A stretch of DNA of 50,265 nt from Chlorokybus atmophyticus (taxonomy: Eukaryota; Streptophyta; Chlorokybophyceae; Chlorokybales; Chlorokybaceae): positions 8,665 to 58,929 of the forward strand of contig RHPI01003762.1 of assembly GCA_009103225.1 (NCBI GenBank), read 5' to 3'. Position 1 is the stretch's first letter. Every line of letters starts with the position of its first letter. Positions 34,430 to 46,758 of this stretch are shown in pieces. A program made the position numbers and the translations under genes. A model generated the notes under the pieces. The model worked only from the letters and a program-made list of their open reading frames with translations. It ran no database searches and was not told where the DNA came from.

Positions 34430-35300
34430 ACATGTACATTGCATGTGCGGTCTGTGAGTGTTTTTGCTTACTGTTGTGCTTCTGCGTGATGTCACTTTGG
34501 GGGGTGTAGTGTGCGCATCATCTGCTGGTAGTGTAATTACCAACAATGCTAGGCCACTGCAGCAGCTACTGCTACATTCGGCTTGTTGAGGCTGGTGTTG
34601 TTTTCAGTGGTTGTGCTTTTTCCCGGTCGCTGTCAACCATGCGCTCTGCATATCAACTGCAAACACCAGCGCGCAACTTTGCTTGTCTGGCAGAGCGCAA
34701 TGCATGATTGTGCTTGAGCTTGGCCTGCCTAGAGTTGTCTTGCTTTGTTTGTCTAGGCTATGCTCTGCAAGTGATACAGTACATCATACATATGCATCGT
34801 TTCTGTAATGCCAAGGCACGCTTGCAAGGCTTTGCAAGGTGAGAAGTTGCGCTCTCGAGTTGGGCATGCCAACCTTGTTGCTGCACAAGTAGCAGGGGCA
34901 TTGCGGTGGCTGTAGCAAACCCGCCAACACTGCACAAAGCATGTCTGGCAATGCTCTTTACACATGCAGTGAGTTATGTCGAGCACATAGCCTGACGCTG
35001 GTGGGCAAGATGGGAGAGTAGATGGAGTGCCATGAGTGTTGAATGATGATGGTGACGGAGTGTGGCACCATAGGCTACATGTATGCATGCCATGATATGA
35101 CACACATGTTACCAGAATCAACAGCAACCATGTTTCAATCTGGCACTACCATCCCGACAAGCAGCTACTAAACCTAGACATGAACTAACCACAACCACCC
35201 CAAAGACCAGTTGCAAACCAACACTTGCCACGCGCACGCCACAACAACTATACATGTCCATTATTGCCTGCATCACATTCTACACACTTCACTCAACCTA
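34430..35300. other. Convergent intergenic region
   Basis: No supported gene lies between the coiled-coil gene (+) and the CSK-like gene (-). The span should contain both 3' UTRs. No clear repeat or hairpin was noticed, and the open frames are short with no recognisable motif. Confidence 0.4.
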
Positions 35301-37516
35301 TCATGACAGTTTCAACCTTTGCTTCGGTCGTCGCAACCGCGGCTCATCAGGCAAAGTGATTGTCCACTCTGAGCCAGAAAGTTGCAACGGTGAGTCCACA
35401 ACCGCAACAGGTGTTGGCAGTTCAGCGAGCGGTTGCAACGCGGACTCAATGGCAGCCACTGCCACGGCTATCGGCTGCACTGGTTTGTGCGCGGGCGCCC
35501 GCACCACAATTGTTGCTTGTTCCATATCAATGGAGACGTGCATGGTGGCCCCGCGGCTGTTGAGCACATCGTGGGCGATTGATAGCTGCTCACTACCCAG
35601 CCAACTGTTGGGCGAGATGGGTGAAGTGGAAGTGAAAGTCAGCGCAATTTCATCACCTACAAGGGAGGCCGCAACCTCTGCTGTCCCTGTAGATTGCGTG
35701 TTCTCCACCAGAAAGTCTAGTATGTTGCTCAGGACCCTTCTCATGGACGCCACATCAATGAGCGCTAGAGGAAGTGTTGCAGCCTACGAGCAACAAATAA
35801 AGATTACCACAATGACGTACGAGCACAGCGGTGCTTCAGAGAAAGCAGCAGCATCAACAGGTAATGCAGCTTACTGGCGGCATGTTGCACAACAGTACAA
35901 CGTTTCGTTTAGGCGCCAGCGATGCCTTGACAAGTGGAAGCAGCTCCTCTGCAATGTTGGATGTTGAGGTGGTCGAAGCGTCCATTGAAAGCATCAGTGG
36001 GGTCGGAGGTGGTGGAAGCGCTGTGAACACGCCGGTGGCGGCGGCTTCTGTCAGCTGCGGTTGTCCAACTTGTGGCATGGCCAGATTGCGCAAGGGGTGC
36101 ATTGTTGCTTGAAGCGCCTGCACGACGTCTTTCACAGCCTCCCCTTGAACCAACATGTTTGCTACCATGTCGCGGCCGAGCTCGCCTTGTCGCAACCGGC
36201 CTTGAAGCATCTTGCCCAGAGTACGCAGAGCAGCAAGTGGACCATGTGTCTGCAAGATGCAAGCTAACATGTGTAAAGTGCCACCACACCAACAAGTATA
36301 CATTCAGACTGGGGATGCAGACTGGCAGCAAGAATGTGCACTCATGCACCTGTTCGAGCATGCCGCCCATTACTATTGCATGCTGCGCGGTAGCTTGATG
36401 CAAGAGCAGGGAGCGCTGATCCAGGGTGCATGCTATTGCAAGGGTCTGAGCAACGCCACTGACAATGCTCAATTCTTGCTGCGTGAAAGCGTCATCGCCG
36501 GCAGATGGTTCTCTCAATCTCTCAAGCACTAGCAGACCAACCAGGAAGGGCGCGCGCACCAATGATACCACAACCGTCAAACCATCCGGCAGGCAGTACT
36601 CCTGTCACGGGATTACAGTAAGCACTTGTAAAATAAGCTTAAGCTTAAGACGTACCACAGAGCACAGAAGCAGTGAGCAGTATTTGTGGTGAAGGGTACA
36701 GCTTCACTCTGGCCATGTTAGGGCTTTACCAATGTGCACTGCTGCTGCAACACAGCAAGCATGACCCCAGCAGCCGTACCTTTTCTTGCACAAGAAACGC
36801 CTCAGCCTCCCGGTCTGATGCCCCGCTTGGCAACACGGACTCAGCACCCAACAGCATCACTGCATCCCCATCATCAGTGTCGTTTGCAGGAGAGGATGCT
36901 ATCTTGCGCAACTGCAGCCGTCCACTCGTGTAACTCTCCGAAGTGCGTATGTACACCTAAACACGCACAGTCAGCCAAGGCTTCCCGTGCCACACATAGC
37001 AGAAGTATAATGAATAATGTCCTCACCGTGCATCGCACATCATTGTTCAAAAAACTTCTCAACACCTGCGGCAAGGTTGCTGTCAGGTTGCTCTGCTTGC
37101 GACATAGGCGTATAAATAAAACCTCTTATCGCTAATCGCCACATGCTTACTTGTAGCTGCGCTTCTACAAGTGCAAGGTAGTCTTCACTGGGTTGCACTG
37201 ATGGCACGGAGTCAGCATCACTGTAGCCGGATGTTGTAGTTCTTTCTGCGACCGTAGTCTTTTCTGCAACTGTCGCTGTAGCTGAGAGCGGGGGTAGTTT
37301 TGAAGCTCGCAGTCGTGTGCGCTGCCAACTGCTGCTAACACCACTGGAGGAAGTGCACTGGCGTGATGCTACAGACCGGCTGGGGAAGCAGGCAGCAGCA
37401 TTGTCTTGACAAGCTGTCCAAGTTCGCCGCGCGCATGGAGCTGTTATAGTTGCTGACGATGGCTTATGTCGGCCGCAGAAGTGTATGTGAGACGCTAGCT
37501 GCGCTGTTGCCGCCAT
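35301..37516 (-). CDS. CSK: Chloroplast sensor kinase-like GAF/histidine-kinase protein
   Basis: CSK is the plastid relative of cyanobacterial Hik2; in plants it relays plastoquinone redox state to chloroplast transcription. Exons in order of transcription: 37516-37151, 37092-37027, 36956-36780, 36601-36350, 36249-35875, 35783-35301; 572 residues. Residues 1 to about 75 form a transit-peptide-like leader (MAATAQLASHIHF, Ser/Thr/Arg-rich, no acidic residues early). A GAF-like region covers about 123-275 (VYIRTSESYTSGRLQLRKI; PFLVGLLVLERL; LSIVSGVAQTLAIA). The dimerisation helix reads THGPLAALRTLGKML, matching the PL-x-ALRT-x-GK-x-L block of Hik2 and CSK. At the phospho-acceptor position, five residues before that Pro, there is Glu286 instead of His. 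The C-terminal ATPase-like region (VLSNILDFLVEN) keeps an N-box-like stretch but shows no DxGxG motif. It may therefore be a pseudokinase or phosphorylate another residue. Confidence 0.82.
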
Positions 37517-38235
37517 GCCTGCTTTCTACACGGGCGTGCATGAATTGGCCATCAACCTGGCAAGCAAGCCAGACTTAAAGCAGCGCAATGGCATACAGAG
37601 ACCACTACTTGAATTGTACAATCCTATGTCAAAGCAGAATCACGCACAGCTGCATACTAAAACGTCCCAAAACAAGCCACCACACGTCAGGCCACTGGGG
37701 AAGAGCCTTGTCATTGCAGCAACAGCACGTAAAAACGAAGGTGCAAGAGAGCAAACAAAGTAAACAAACGACTTAACCAAGAGCCCACCTGGTCGAACAG
37801 TAAGCGCCAGCATCCACTACCGACTAACACCCGCTTATGCCCGACTTGCTTGCCTCAGGCCACGGTTACTGCGGGTACTGGCAGCAAAACCCCCGTGTAT
37901 TGCACCGCTTGAGAACACCAAAATCTTCAGGCAAGCGCGCAAAGCTTTACACAGCTCCTCCACAAACCGGCGCACCTCCAGCAAGCCCTTGCCCGTGCCG
38001 TCCACACCGCCGCCGCCCGCTCAGCCCACCGCGCCACGCACGCAGCTGGGCCACAATGTGGCTTCCGCTACAGGATATACCACGCAGCGAAAATAAAGAT
38101 CGCAACTTAGTCACATTTGGCTTTCAATTAGCTACCTGCTTATAAGCTCCGTCTAGTAGATTGGCTGCTCAACTCGCTAGCTGTGATCCTAATGTGGCTA
38201 CTGTGCATGCGGCAAGCTTACTGCTGTGCTTAGGC
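37517..38235. promoter_or_regulatory. Divergent promoter region, CSK-like and BMP-like genes
   Basis: 719 bp lie between the two divergent start codons. The region should carry both promoters and leaders. I see no convincing TATA box or repeated operator-like motif. A GC-rich patch rich in CCGCC lies at 37990-38040. Confidence 0.4.
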
Positions 38236-39862
38236 ATGCTGCTGCTGAGGCGGCGGCGGAGGTGGTTGTCGTCGCCATGGATGACTGGAGCTGTTGTCTT
38301 AGCGTTGTTTGTGCTGGTGATTGCTGCCGCTCATGGCGAGGGGTTGGTGGATCCCCTGGAAGAAGCGTTTGGTTCAAACCGCAGGGTGATCAATGCCATG
38401 TGGCCTGGCCAGTGGCCTGACGACAACAACAAGTACATTGGCCTGGTGCGCTCTGGAATTAACGAGGGTTGTAGCAAGTTGAAAGACTGCCAGGTTTGGC
38501 CTGATGCTGTCGCCCCTCCGAGCATCAGGTGCACGGGTGCAAGACTCAGCAGTTACTTTGTTAGCTGCGACAGAGTGCTTTGGCATGTTTGCTGTAAGAA
38601 TACCGTTGCTATGTGAAGCATGCGAACAGCTACTGTTATATAAGCTGTCGCACTCACAGCTGAAGGTGGTGGCTTCACAGCATGCGTGTGATTACAGCAA
38701 GCCCAGTGACTCGGAGGCTGGCTTTTCTGCTTGCACCTCAGCACATTGAAAGCCAGCTTCAAACTCACTTTGCTGCTGTTACGTACGAAAGCATAGACAT
38801 CCTGATAAGTTGGATGTGTGTGATGTGAATGTGTACATTGTGCCTATCCGAGAACTTCGCTTCCATGTGATGACTATTATTTAGCTCTAACTTAATGTTT
38901 GGTTGCAGGCCTCTGATGCACATTGAGATGTGTGCAGCCCGGCACGCGCACGTCATAGTGGCATCGTTCATGTGGGGCGAAGCTGTGGAGATGGCTGCTG
39001 AGGCCTACCCAGACACGCTGTTCACCAACATAGACTTCCCCTCAGACCCAATTCTAGAGAATGTGGAATCTCTCGTGTTTGCCGACGACCAGGCGGGGTA
39101 CTTGGCCGGTGTCATTGCTGGCAGCGTGGCGAAGCAACTGAACAACTTGATTGTTGGAGCAGTAGGCGGGTTCCCCGTGCCTCCTGTGAAGCGATTGGTT
39201 TACGGCTTTGCTTCGGGTGTGCATGCGGCCTGTCCAGACTGCAGAACTTACTGCCACTTCGCTATGCACTTCATCAATGCCGCGAATGAGGGCCAATCTC
39301 TAGGCAAGAAGTATGCACAGAACAAAGTCTCGGTTTTGTATGGTGCCGGCGGCCTCACCGGCTCCGCTGCCATCACTGCTGCAGCAGAGGCTGGAGTCTA
39401 TGTCATTGGTGCTGATGCCGATGAATGGTACAGTACTTTTCAGATGGGACACAAAGCAGGAGCCAACAAGGTGTGTACACTGGAGTGCAATTGTTATGCG
39501 ATGTGCGTGCGTGTGAAGTGTTAACTATGCTATGCTCAAGTATAGTTCACATCGCAATACTGATGTACCTGCATGTTTCCTAGGTGTTGACTTCAACTTT
39601 GAAGGACATCCATGGCGCTGTGGCAGCAAGCATCAGTCGTGGCGCAAGCAACAGCTTCAGGCCCGGCGTGCAGCTGCTCAATCTGACAGGCAATGGCATT
39701 GGCATTGCGCCATGCCATCAGGCGTGCGATGCTGTCGGCGATGCCGTGTGGGCGATGGTTGAAAGCATCAAGCAAGAGTTGGCCCTGGGGACTCGCACAA
39801 CTGACGTTGACTTTGAAAGTGGAGACTTTCTGGGTGACAAGCTTTGCCATGAGCTGGCCTGA
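38236..39862 (+). CDS. BMP/PnrA-like secreted or membrane-anchored solute-binding protein
   Basis: Bacterial BMP-family lipoproteins bind nucleosides for ABC importers; eukaryotic algal homologues are mostly uncharacterised. Exons: 38236-38528, 38909-39470, 39584-39862; 377 residues. The fold is recognisable from KYIGLVRSG, HVIVASFMWGEAVEMAAEAYPD, SLVFADDQAGYLAGVIAG, VGAVGGFPVPPVKRLVYGF, VSVLYGAGGLTG and GVYVIGADADEW. The last exon has VLTSTLKDIHGAVAASI. The N-terminus carries five Arg and then a hydrophobic stretch (TGAVVLALFVLVIAAA), so it is either a signal peptide (start at 38281) or a type II anchor (start at 38236, used here). There is no lipobox cysteine. With no ABC partner visible, the ligand and role are unknown. 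The short region between KDCQVWPDA and PLMHIE is shorter than in bacterial BMPs, so one small exon may be missed. Confidence 0.85.
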
Positions 39863-40186
39863 AACAAACGAACAGAATGTGTTGTCAAGTCCAAGCGCAG
39901 ACCAGCTGGCTCTGCTGTCATCTGCGCATGCCGGGACGGGACCACGGGACCACTGCAAGCGTGCAGATTCGATGCGTACAACTTAGGCAAGGCTAGTGGC
40001 GTTCCAAGGCTGAATTGTGTATCAGTCATCAGTGGCAAATGCTGTTGGTAGTCCGCTGCAAACCCAAAGGCAGTTTTTGCCCAATATTGCGCAATATTTC
40101 CGTATGCACTTGGCAACATCTGCTGCACAAGTTCAGCATCATCTTCTACTATGCAGGGGCCAATGGCTCAATTGTAGAGACCATGG

Positions 40187-40640
40187 TCAAGGCCAAGACC
40201 ACCACCGCGACCCAGACCAGTTTATACCAATCAAGACCAAGACCGAGACCAACACCACGACCACTGTGACCCAGACTAGCCCGGACCAGACCCAGACCGC
40301 GACCAGACGAGACCAAGACCACCGCGACCAAGACCAGGCCAGACCAGGCCAGACCAAGATCAAGACCAGATAACATGAGACCACGACCACGACCAGACGA
40401 GACCAAGACCACCGCGACTAAGACCAGGCCAGACCAGACTAGACCAAGACCAGGCCAGATCAAGACCAAGACTAGACAACACGAGACCAAGACCAAGACC
40501 ACCGCGATTGCAACCAGACCAGGCTACAATCAAGACCAGCACAACCAGACTAATCCAGACCAGGCTAAGGCCACCAGATCAGACCACCAAGACCCAGATT
40601 AAACCAAACCCAGTACCACCAGACCAGGCCACCAAGCCGA
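40187..40640. repeat. Degenerate GACCAR-type satellite
   Basis: About 450 bp composed of degenerate 5-6-bp units (GACCAG, GACCAA, GACCAC). A higher-order unit of about 90-100 bp, starting CGACCAGACGAGACCAAGAC, is seen at about 40300 and again at about 40389. It lies just past the BMP-like gene. Long open frames across it on either strand are low-complexity artefacts. Confidence 0.85.
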
Positions 40641-41487
40641 GCACCAGACCTGACGAGACTACCTGATTAAGACCACTGCCTACGGTTGTCAGTGGCAGAC
40701 AGTGGTGCAGTGGAAGTGCGGTGCTTGATTTGCTTTGCTGCTTCTCGCTTTCTTGTTCCAGCTAACGTGTCGGTTGTTCTAGTATGCAAATGCACTGACG
40801 ATGGCATAAGGGATGTCAGGTTTACTTAGACAAGTTATTTAGACAAGTCTACCATATTTTGTGGTGCGTGTCCAGCATGATGGCAGTGTAGTTGAAGGAG
40901 GCCAGGACGACTTTGGTAGGAGAGTGGTGTACACTCTGAATCACGATGGTCACATGTGCACGTGCACATTGCATCTCTTGTACACTTCAAGGACATTCAG
41001 GATGAGTTCCACTGCTGTAGCAAATTTGTGGAACTCACTCAAGGTGCGCAGTGATATGGGCTGAGGTTAAAAGGTGCAACTTCCGGGTGAGAGCCATGAC
41101 AGCCCACAGCCATTGCACAAGTGCTTCCCAAATGGCACAAGTTAGACAGCCTTTGAATGCGACTTACCATGCTTTCCAATGGTAATATGGGTTACTCATG
41201 ACCCTAAAGCTGGTGCTGAACAAGGGGTTGAGGGCAGTAGCGAGAAAGGTGACAAATACTGATGCCCTGCATTGTCTCGGCATACCCGAGGCATGTTATG
41301 CAATCATATCGCAGCCCATTGGTCAACCTATACCGTCACAAGCTGCACACACAGACTGCAATACTACATCAAACATGCCTAAATACCTGTTACCGTCGAG
41401 TGCTCAGCAGCAAGGCGATCAACTCGCTATGCTACGCTTAACACTGATTAATGAATTCATGTACACAGACAAGTCAATGGCTGACAC
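40641..41487. other. Convergent intergenic region
   Basis: 847 bp without a supported gene, between the satellite and the stop of the acyltransferase gene (-). It should contain that gene's 3' UTR. Nothing recognisable was seen. Confidence 0.4.
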
Positions 41488-44400
41488 CTAGGAAACTGTA
41501 AGGCGGGGCATGAAGTTTGGCAGCAGGCGCGACAGTTTCGCCGCGAGCCTCGGGACCAGCTCTCTTTCGGGATCTGACTCGCGCTCAATCAGCAACGACT
41601 GCATGCCCTCCTCAACAGCCGTCTGCACCGTAGCATACAAGCGCTCGCAGTCGGCGTTGTTCTTTGCGTCACAACTGTAATCTGCCGTATCAACGGGCTG
41701 CCCAAACTTGATGTATATCCTCTGCAGGTTGGTTGGGACGGGTATCACGCTCGGGATCGGTAGTGGACCCGGAAGGCGTGAGATGGGAGACACCGCCTCA
41801 TTGGGGTCCAGATCAAACTGTTCATACAGTCTCCTGACCAAGGGACCTACTGGAGACGAAAGTATATCATCGGCGTCGGCCAACACCTCAAACGCCTCAT
41901 CGCCACCAACAAGCGAGAACGGCACAATGATGGCTTCAAACCGCGACGCTAGGCGAACAAAGTCTGCCTGCTCCTTCCATGACAATTTGTACTGTTCTCC
42001 CCTGCGCTTGCTGACCTGTGTTTACAGATTTGTAAGATTGACCGACAGACATTGACTGCAAATGTGACAAAACTTCAATCAAACAACAAGCACGACATCA
42101 ACAAACCTCGCGTGCACCGCCAGGAAACAAAAGCACGTTTTCCTTCTGCTGCAGGAGTCTGTAAGCTGCACGGGGAGTGGCTTTGACGGCTCCCAGTTTC
42201 TCGAATATCATTCTGAACGGACCCATGAAGTGTCCCGGATGAGCAAGGGACCGGCACTTGAAGCCTCTGAGGAAGAGCTCATGCAGCAGCACGTGCGTGT
42301 CATACACGCCAAAGAGGGTGTGATTGCCAACAAAGAGCACAGGCCTTGCGGGGTAGGTGTTCGGGTTGGGTAGTGTTTCAGACCCGTACACCTTCGGAGA
42401 GGTGAGGACCTTCCACGCCGTTAGGTAACCACCAAGCTCGTCAAATACGCCATCGTCCACTACATCATTGTAGCGCCGGAAGAAGGGTGTATCTGTCATG
42501 GAGACTTTCTCCTTCTGCGCCGGTGTGCTGTTGCGTTCGTCTATTCGTGCCACCGGTTTGCTGAAGCCGTTCTTCTCCATGATGTCAATGATGTCAACAC
42601 TAAACTCGAGCATGGGCGTGTGACCGCTGTAAAAACCCAACAAGATAAGTGTTTGTGCGTAGTATTACAGCAAAGTAGTCTGCAGACTCCCAAGATGCTT
42701 TTGACCTTTCAGTCAGAATGTAGCGATGCGCATTGGGCAAATGCCGCTGCAGCCTTGCGCCCTCCTGCAACGACGGTAGCACCCTGTCCTTGGCAGAACA
42801 CACCTGAGCAGGAGCAAATCATGCATATGTTGGGTTCTAGAAAGCTGCATCCTGACAACAGATACAATGCCACAGAAATCACATGTATACTACCAATGCA
42901 GCCCACACGCATCAGATAACCCACACAAAACCACATGTATGTGAGCTAAAAAGCATTGGCATGTTGATGGTGTCGTACCAATAGCACGGGCTGCGGTATT
43001 TTGGCGAGGTCTCCCTCCGTCAAGCCTCCCTCGCGCATAAGGTTGAAGCGCCACGCTGCAGCGGGGGCCGGCACGTAGTCAATGGGGCTGAACACCTCAT
43101 CGTCTACACCCTTGTCAATGGTGCGGTCGTCATTGCCCTCGCCGTCCCTGTTGGGGGTTGGCAGCGCAGTGTTTACGCGGTTGCGCTTGACCAAGAGCGG
43201 AAGCGCAATATCCTGGAGAGCATAGCATTGGTAAGCATAGCGAGGTAAGAAAGTGAGAACAACAGGTCATCTTAGTGCAACATAACATGGTGTGGCTATT
43301 GCGTGCCACAGCTGTAACCACCTAGCTGTGTGCATGCACCTGTGCCAGCTGGTAAAGGGGCATTGGAAAGTACGCCAGAAGGCCGGAGGCAGCAGCCAAA
43401 CTCATAATTGGGTTGGTCTCCTGGAAGTTGGTGCCTGGATTGATCTGCACACAACATATGTCGGCTTCAACACACGCAATGAGTGCGTCACAAAGAAATA
43501 GTGCGTCAACACATAGTGCGATGGATGCTTACCAGGACAACCCTGTCAATAAGCTCAGGGGCAGCAGCAGCAAGGCGCAGCGCGAGGCAGGTGCCAAAGG
43601 ACTCAGCTAGTAGGGTGATGTGGCGGCGGGGACCGCTTGTAGCGCTATCTTTGCTCCTGTTGGGCTTGCGCACTCTCGGCTTTGACACCGCCTCAAGCTC
43701 CGGTACGAACGTCGCCACAAGCTCTGACCAGGACGACCGGTCCGAGGCTGGTATGTACAGGCAGTGCAAGTCGTAGCTGAAAGTCAACTATAATCAACAC
43801 GTGTCCATGTGTACACGGGTGCGCATTGCTGCAAGGTGCGCGTACTGTACTGTATAACAAAGGGTGTTCTGTGCTCACCCTGCCTTGGTGATGTAATCAA
43901 CTTGTGGCCGTACACACGCGCCAGTGCAATCCATGCCAGGGACATAAATCAACACAGGCTTGTCAGCCTGTTTGTGTGTACCACAACAACCATAAGTGCC
44001 CAACAAAACAGCTCATGAGTAACATGTATGCACATGCATGACGCTTCTGTCCAGATCACGCCAAAACTAACCTGCAAACTCTGCGGTTCATTGATCACGC
44101 TGCTGAGAGGTTCAAACAGGTGCGGTCGGTCCTGCTTAATTTTAAAGTCTGGCACTGGACATGAGGCGGCGGTGGAAGCCGCTGCACCCGCGACACCATG
44201 GTCAGCATCATTGATGCTGCTGTCCGCCAGATCAATCGCGACGCGTGGCTGTAAAGAGAAAAGTTTTTCGCCTGTGAGCATCTCACAAACCGACACACGT
44301 GCGCACACGTACACACAGGAGCAGCAATTTGCATGCATTTCACTTGTGTGTAGCATGTGCTGCTTGCAAGCATGCGCTGCTTGCAAGCATGCGCTGCTTG

Positions 44401-45243
44401 CAAGCATGCGAGTGTGCGTAAGAGCGTATGCTGGACTGACAGCGTGCTTGCAAGCTGTGCTAACAGTAACGCATGCCCATATGCTTCTGCACATCCGTAC
44501 ATGCTTCAGTGAGACTGGCAAGCCATAACATACATACGAGTAGCTGATCGCATGTCAGTTAACAGCGTGCCATGTACTCTTTGTCAAGTTGGAGGAAAAC
44601 CTTCACACCTTACAACTGCAAGGCTGCACACAGGTTCGGCCTCAGTCTAAAGGCGCGCTATCAAACAAGAAAACGCTAACCTCCAAGACAGGCTCGCGTT
44701 TTAAGCAAGCAGCCTGCGCGTGTTGAAAGCAATATGCAAATTGCAGACCAGCGCTGCTTAGAAGGTTAAAGGTTCCGTCACATGCTCTCAAGATGATAGA
44801 AAATTTAAGTTCATGCGGTGCACGACAAGACAAATTCCATGGATTACGCCTGAGCAGGCAAGCGCGGTTCAACAAACCCTGAACCTACTACACACCTGCT
44901 CAAGGACTGCAGCTAATGGCTCCGTAAGCGCTGGAGTCGCCACGCCGTTGGTTGCTGCGGGGGAGGAGGAGGACAGCGACGAGGAGGGAGATACTGAGGG
45001 AGACGGAGAGGAGAACGAGGAAGAAGAAGAGGAGGAGGAGGAGGATGACGACGAAGATGAGGTGGAGGAGTCAGCTCTAACGCTACCAACACCCTTTGAG
45101 CGGTCAGGCCTGAAGCTACTTGCGCGCCGCCTCTCGCCACGACGTGCCGGCGCACCTTGTGGCCGCAGCAAAGCAGCCGGAAGCTGCAACGCAACGACAC
45201 CCCCTCCTACCATCGCCACCCCAGTAGCCGCCACCGCCGCCAT
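41488..45243 (-). CDS. Alpha/beta-hydrolase - acyltransferase fusion, phytyl ester synthase-like
   Basis: Plant members (PES/PYP, esterase/lipase/thioesterase family) make fatty acid phytyl esters and triacylglycerol in plastids. Exons in order of transcription: 45243-44896, 44713-44681 (tentative), 44248-44072, 43967-43879, 43776-43533, 43444-43340, 43212-42979, 42803-42706, 42626-42107, 42015-41488; about 791 residues. The N-terminus is a Ser/Arg-rich transit-like leader with a long Ser run. The hydrolase half has KPVLIYVPGMDCTG, nucleophile Ser275 in LLAESFGTCLAL, Asp416 in CSAKDRVLPS and His445 in TESGHTPMLE, a complete triad. The acyltransferase half has VLFVGNHTLFGVYDTHVL and LLFPGGAREVSKRRGEQYKL, then SDPERELVPRL, as in the plant family. 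The first Gly of GxSxG is Ala. The donor at 42705 is weak (GTCAAA). The enzyme class is secure; the substrate and exon 2 are inferred. Confidence 0.88.
44360..44410. repeat. Three exact 17-bp tandem repeats in an intron
   Basis: CTGCTTGCAAGCATGCG occurs three times head to tail (44360-44376, 44377-44393, 44394-44410). Each unit is itself nearly self-complementary (CTTGCAAG, GCATGC). It lies in an intron of the acyltransferase gene. Confidence 0.9.
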
Positions 45244-45585
45244 GCTCACTACATCGCCACGCACATGCGCAAAGCCATGCCTGAGGACACCCAGCGTCAC
45301 GCTCCGTCACATCTCGCGTGACAACAAGACAGCGTGACGAACGTGCCCGCCACGTGTGACGATCGCAACCAAAGCTCGGCGAGACGGATTGAGTTCATGG
45401 ACGATCAGTGGATCAATGAACTTGACAAAGATGACTCACAAAACTCATGATCCGTCACGTGATAGATGACCGGATTAGGGTTTGGCTCTGCTGCGCCGAG
45501 AGGCAGCCACGTGGCAGTGGCGGCGACGGAGGCAGGGGAGGAGGAGGAGGAGGGGAAGGAGGAGGTGGTGAGATTAGGAAGAGGT
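45244..45585. promoter_or_regulatory. Compact divergent promoter, acyltransferase and CFAP99 genes
   Basis: 342 bp separate the two start codons. Three CACGTG (G-box) hexamers occur at 45351-45356, 45456-45461 and 45508-45513, and a TTAGGGTTT telobox (minus orientation) at 45475-45483. TGACG cores occur near 45334 and 45357. An in-frame ATG at 45466 could be an earlier CFAP99 start. If so, the telobox and one G-box would fall inside coding sequence, which is why I prefer 45586. Confidence 0.5.
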
Positions 45586-46726
45586 ATGGCGCCGCCACCG
45601 GCTAGCCGTGGCGGAGGCGGCGATGAGGTGGCGAGGCTGGTGGAGCTGTGCGTGCGGGCGTACGAGAGCTTCAACGCCCTGGCCATGACACCTGATGCGC
45701 ACGCTGAAGCTTGCCTCAAGGAGTGGAGGATTGAACCCAACTCTGAGATGGGCATCTTCATATCTCAGGTACATTGTTTGAGACGGCGTGAGTAGGACGT
45801 GTTCAATGAAGCAATGACCAACATGTTACAAACAGCGTGCATCATGACATAGGTTGGTGACTTACAGTATGTACTACGACCTCATGCTTGTACATGTGTA
45901 TGAAGTGTTTCTGGGCTTGCACGCGATTGTCACAAGAACGCGTTGTCATAACACGCACGCACGCACGCGCACACGCGTGTACATGTACGTGCGCAGGCAC
46001 ATGCGCATATACACAGATACACATATGCACAAATACACACAATGTCAATCACTTGGTATACTCATAGCGCGAGCAAGCACAGGCGTAGACACTCACGTAC
46101 ATACACGAAGACTCCCAAGCACAGACACGCGCACACACGTCGTCACCTATGTACCCACGCACACGCACGTGTATGCGCGCACATGCACACGCGCGCGTGC
46201 CTGTGCACAAGCACGCACGCTGACGCCCACTTGCTTACGCACGCACACAAGCAGACTTGATCGTAACCAGACCAGAGTTGTTTGTGACACGCAACACAAC
46301 GATCAATCACCCACCCAGGTCCTTTACGGCGCCGTCCGTTACGGCCGTCGTCTCCTCGGCCCCCTGGTGCGCGCCCTCTACGCCGGGGGAAGCGGAAGCG
46401 GCGCGGGGGGACTCCTGCGCGCCGACGCGGGGCTCTACCACTGCCTGGGGTACCTGGCGCTCGTGCGCGTGCGGGAACTCGGATTCGCGCAGTTCAGGTA
46501 ATGCTCGAGAGCCTAGAAGATTGCGTGTGCGTGTGCGTGTGTGGCTGCGTGCGTGCGTGCGTGCGTGCGTGCGTGTGCGTGAATGTGGGTCTGCGCGCAT
46601 GGTTGTATAAGCACGCACGCATGTGTGTGCTTGCATGTGGATGTGTGCGTGTATGCTGGCGGTTGTGTGAGGAAGAGTCATGCCACACGCAAGCGCATGT
46701 ACGAACGCACGCATGCACGCATGTAT

Positions 46727-46758
<32 letters not shown>

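Noticed and set aside
40149-40502. Leu/Val/Trp-rich minus-strand frame resembling a membrane protein
   Set aside because: It is produced by translating the GACCAR satellite. The hydrophobic pattern is periodic and follows the repeat unit.
44360-44410. Possible CRISPR-like array
   Set aside because: The three 17-bp units are directly adjacent with no spacers, and the locus is a eukaryotic intron.
44813-45337. Plus-strand frame with a long Glu/Asp run
   Set aside because: It is the complement of the Ser-rich leader exon of the acyltransferase gene. That exon ends at a good donor and has transit-peptide composition, so the acidic frame is taken as its shadow.
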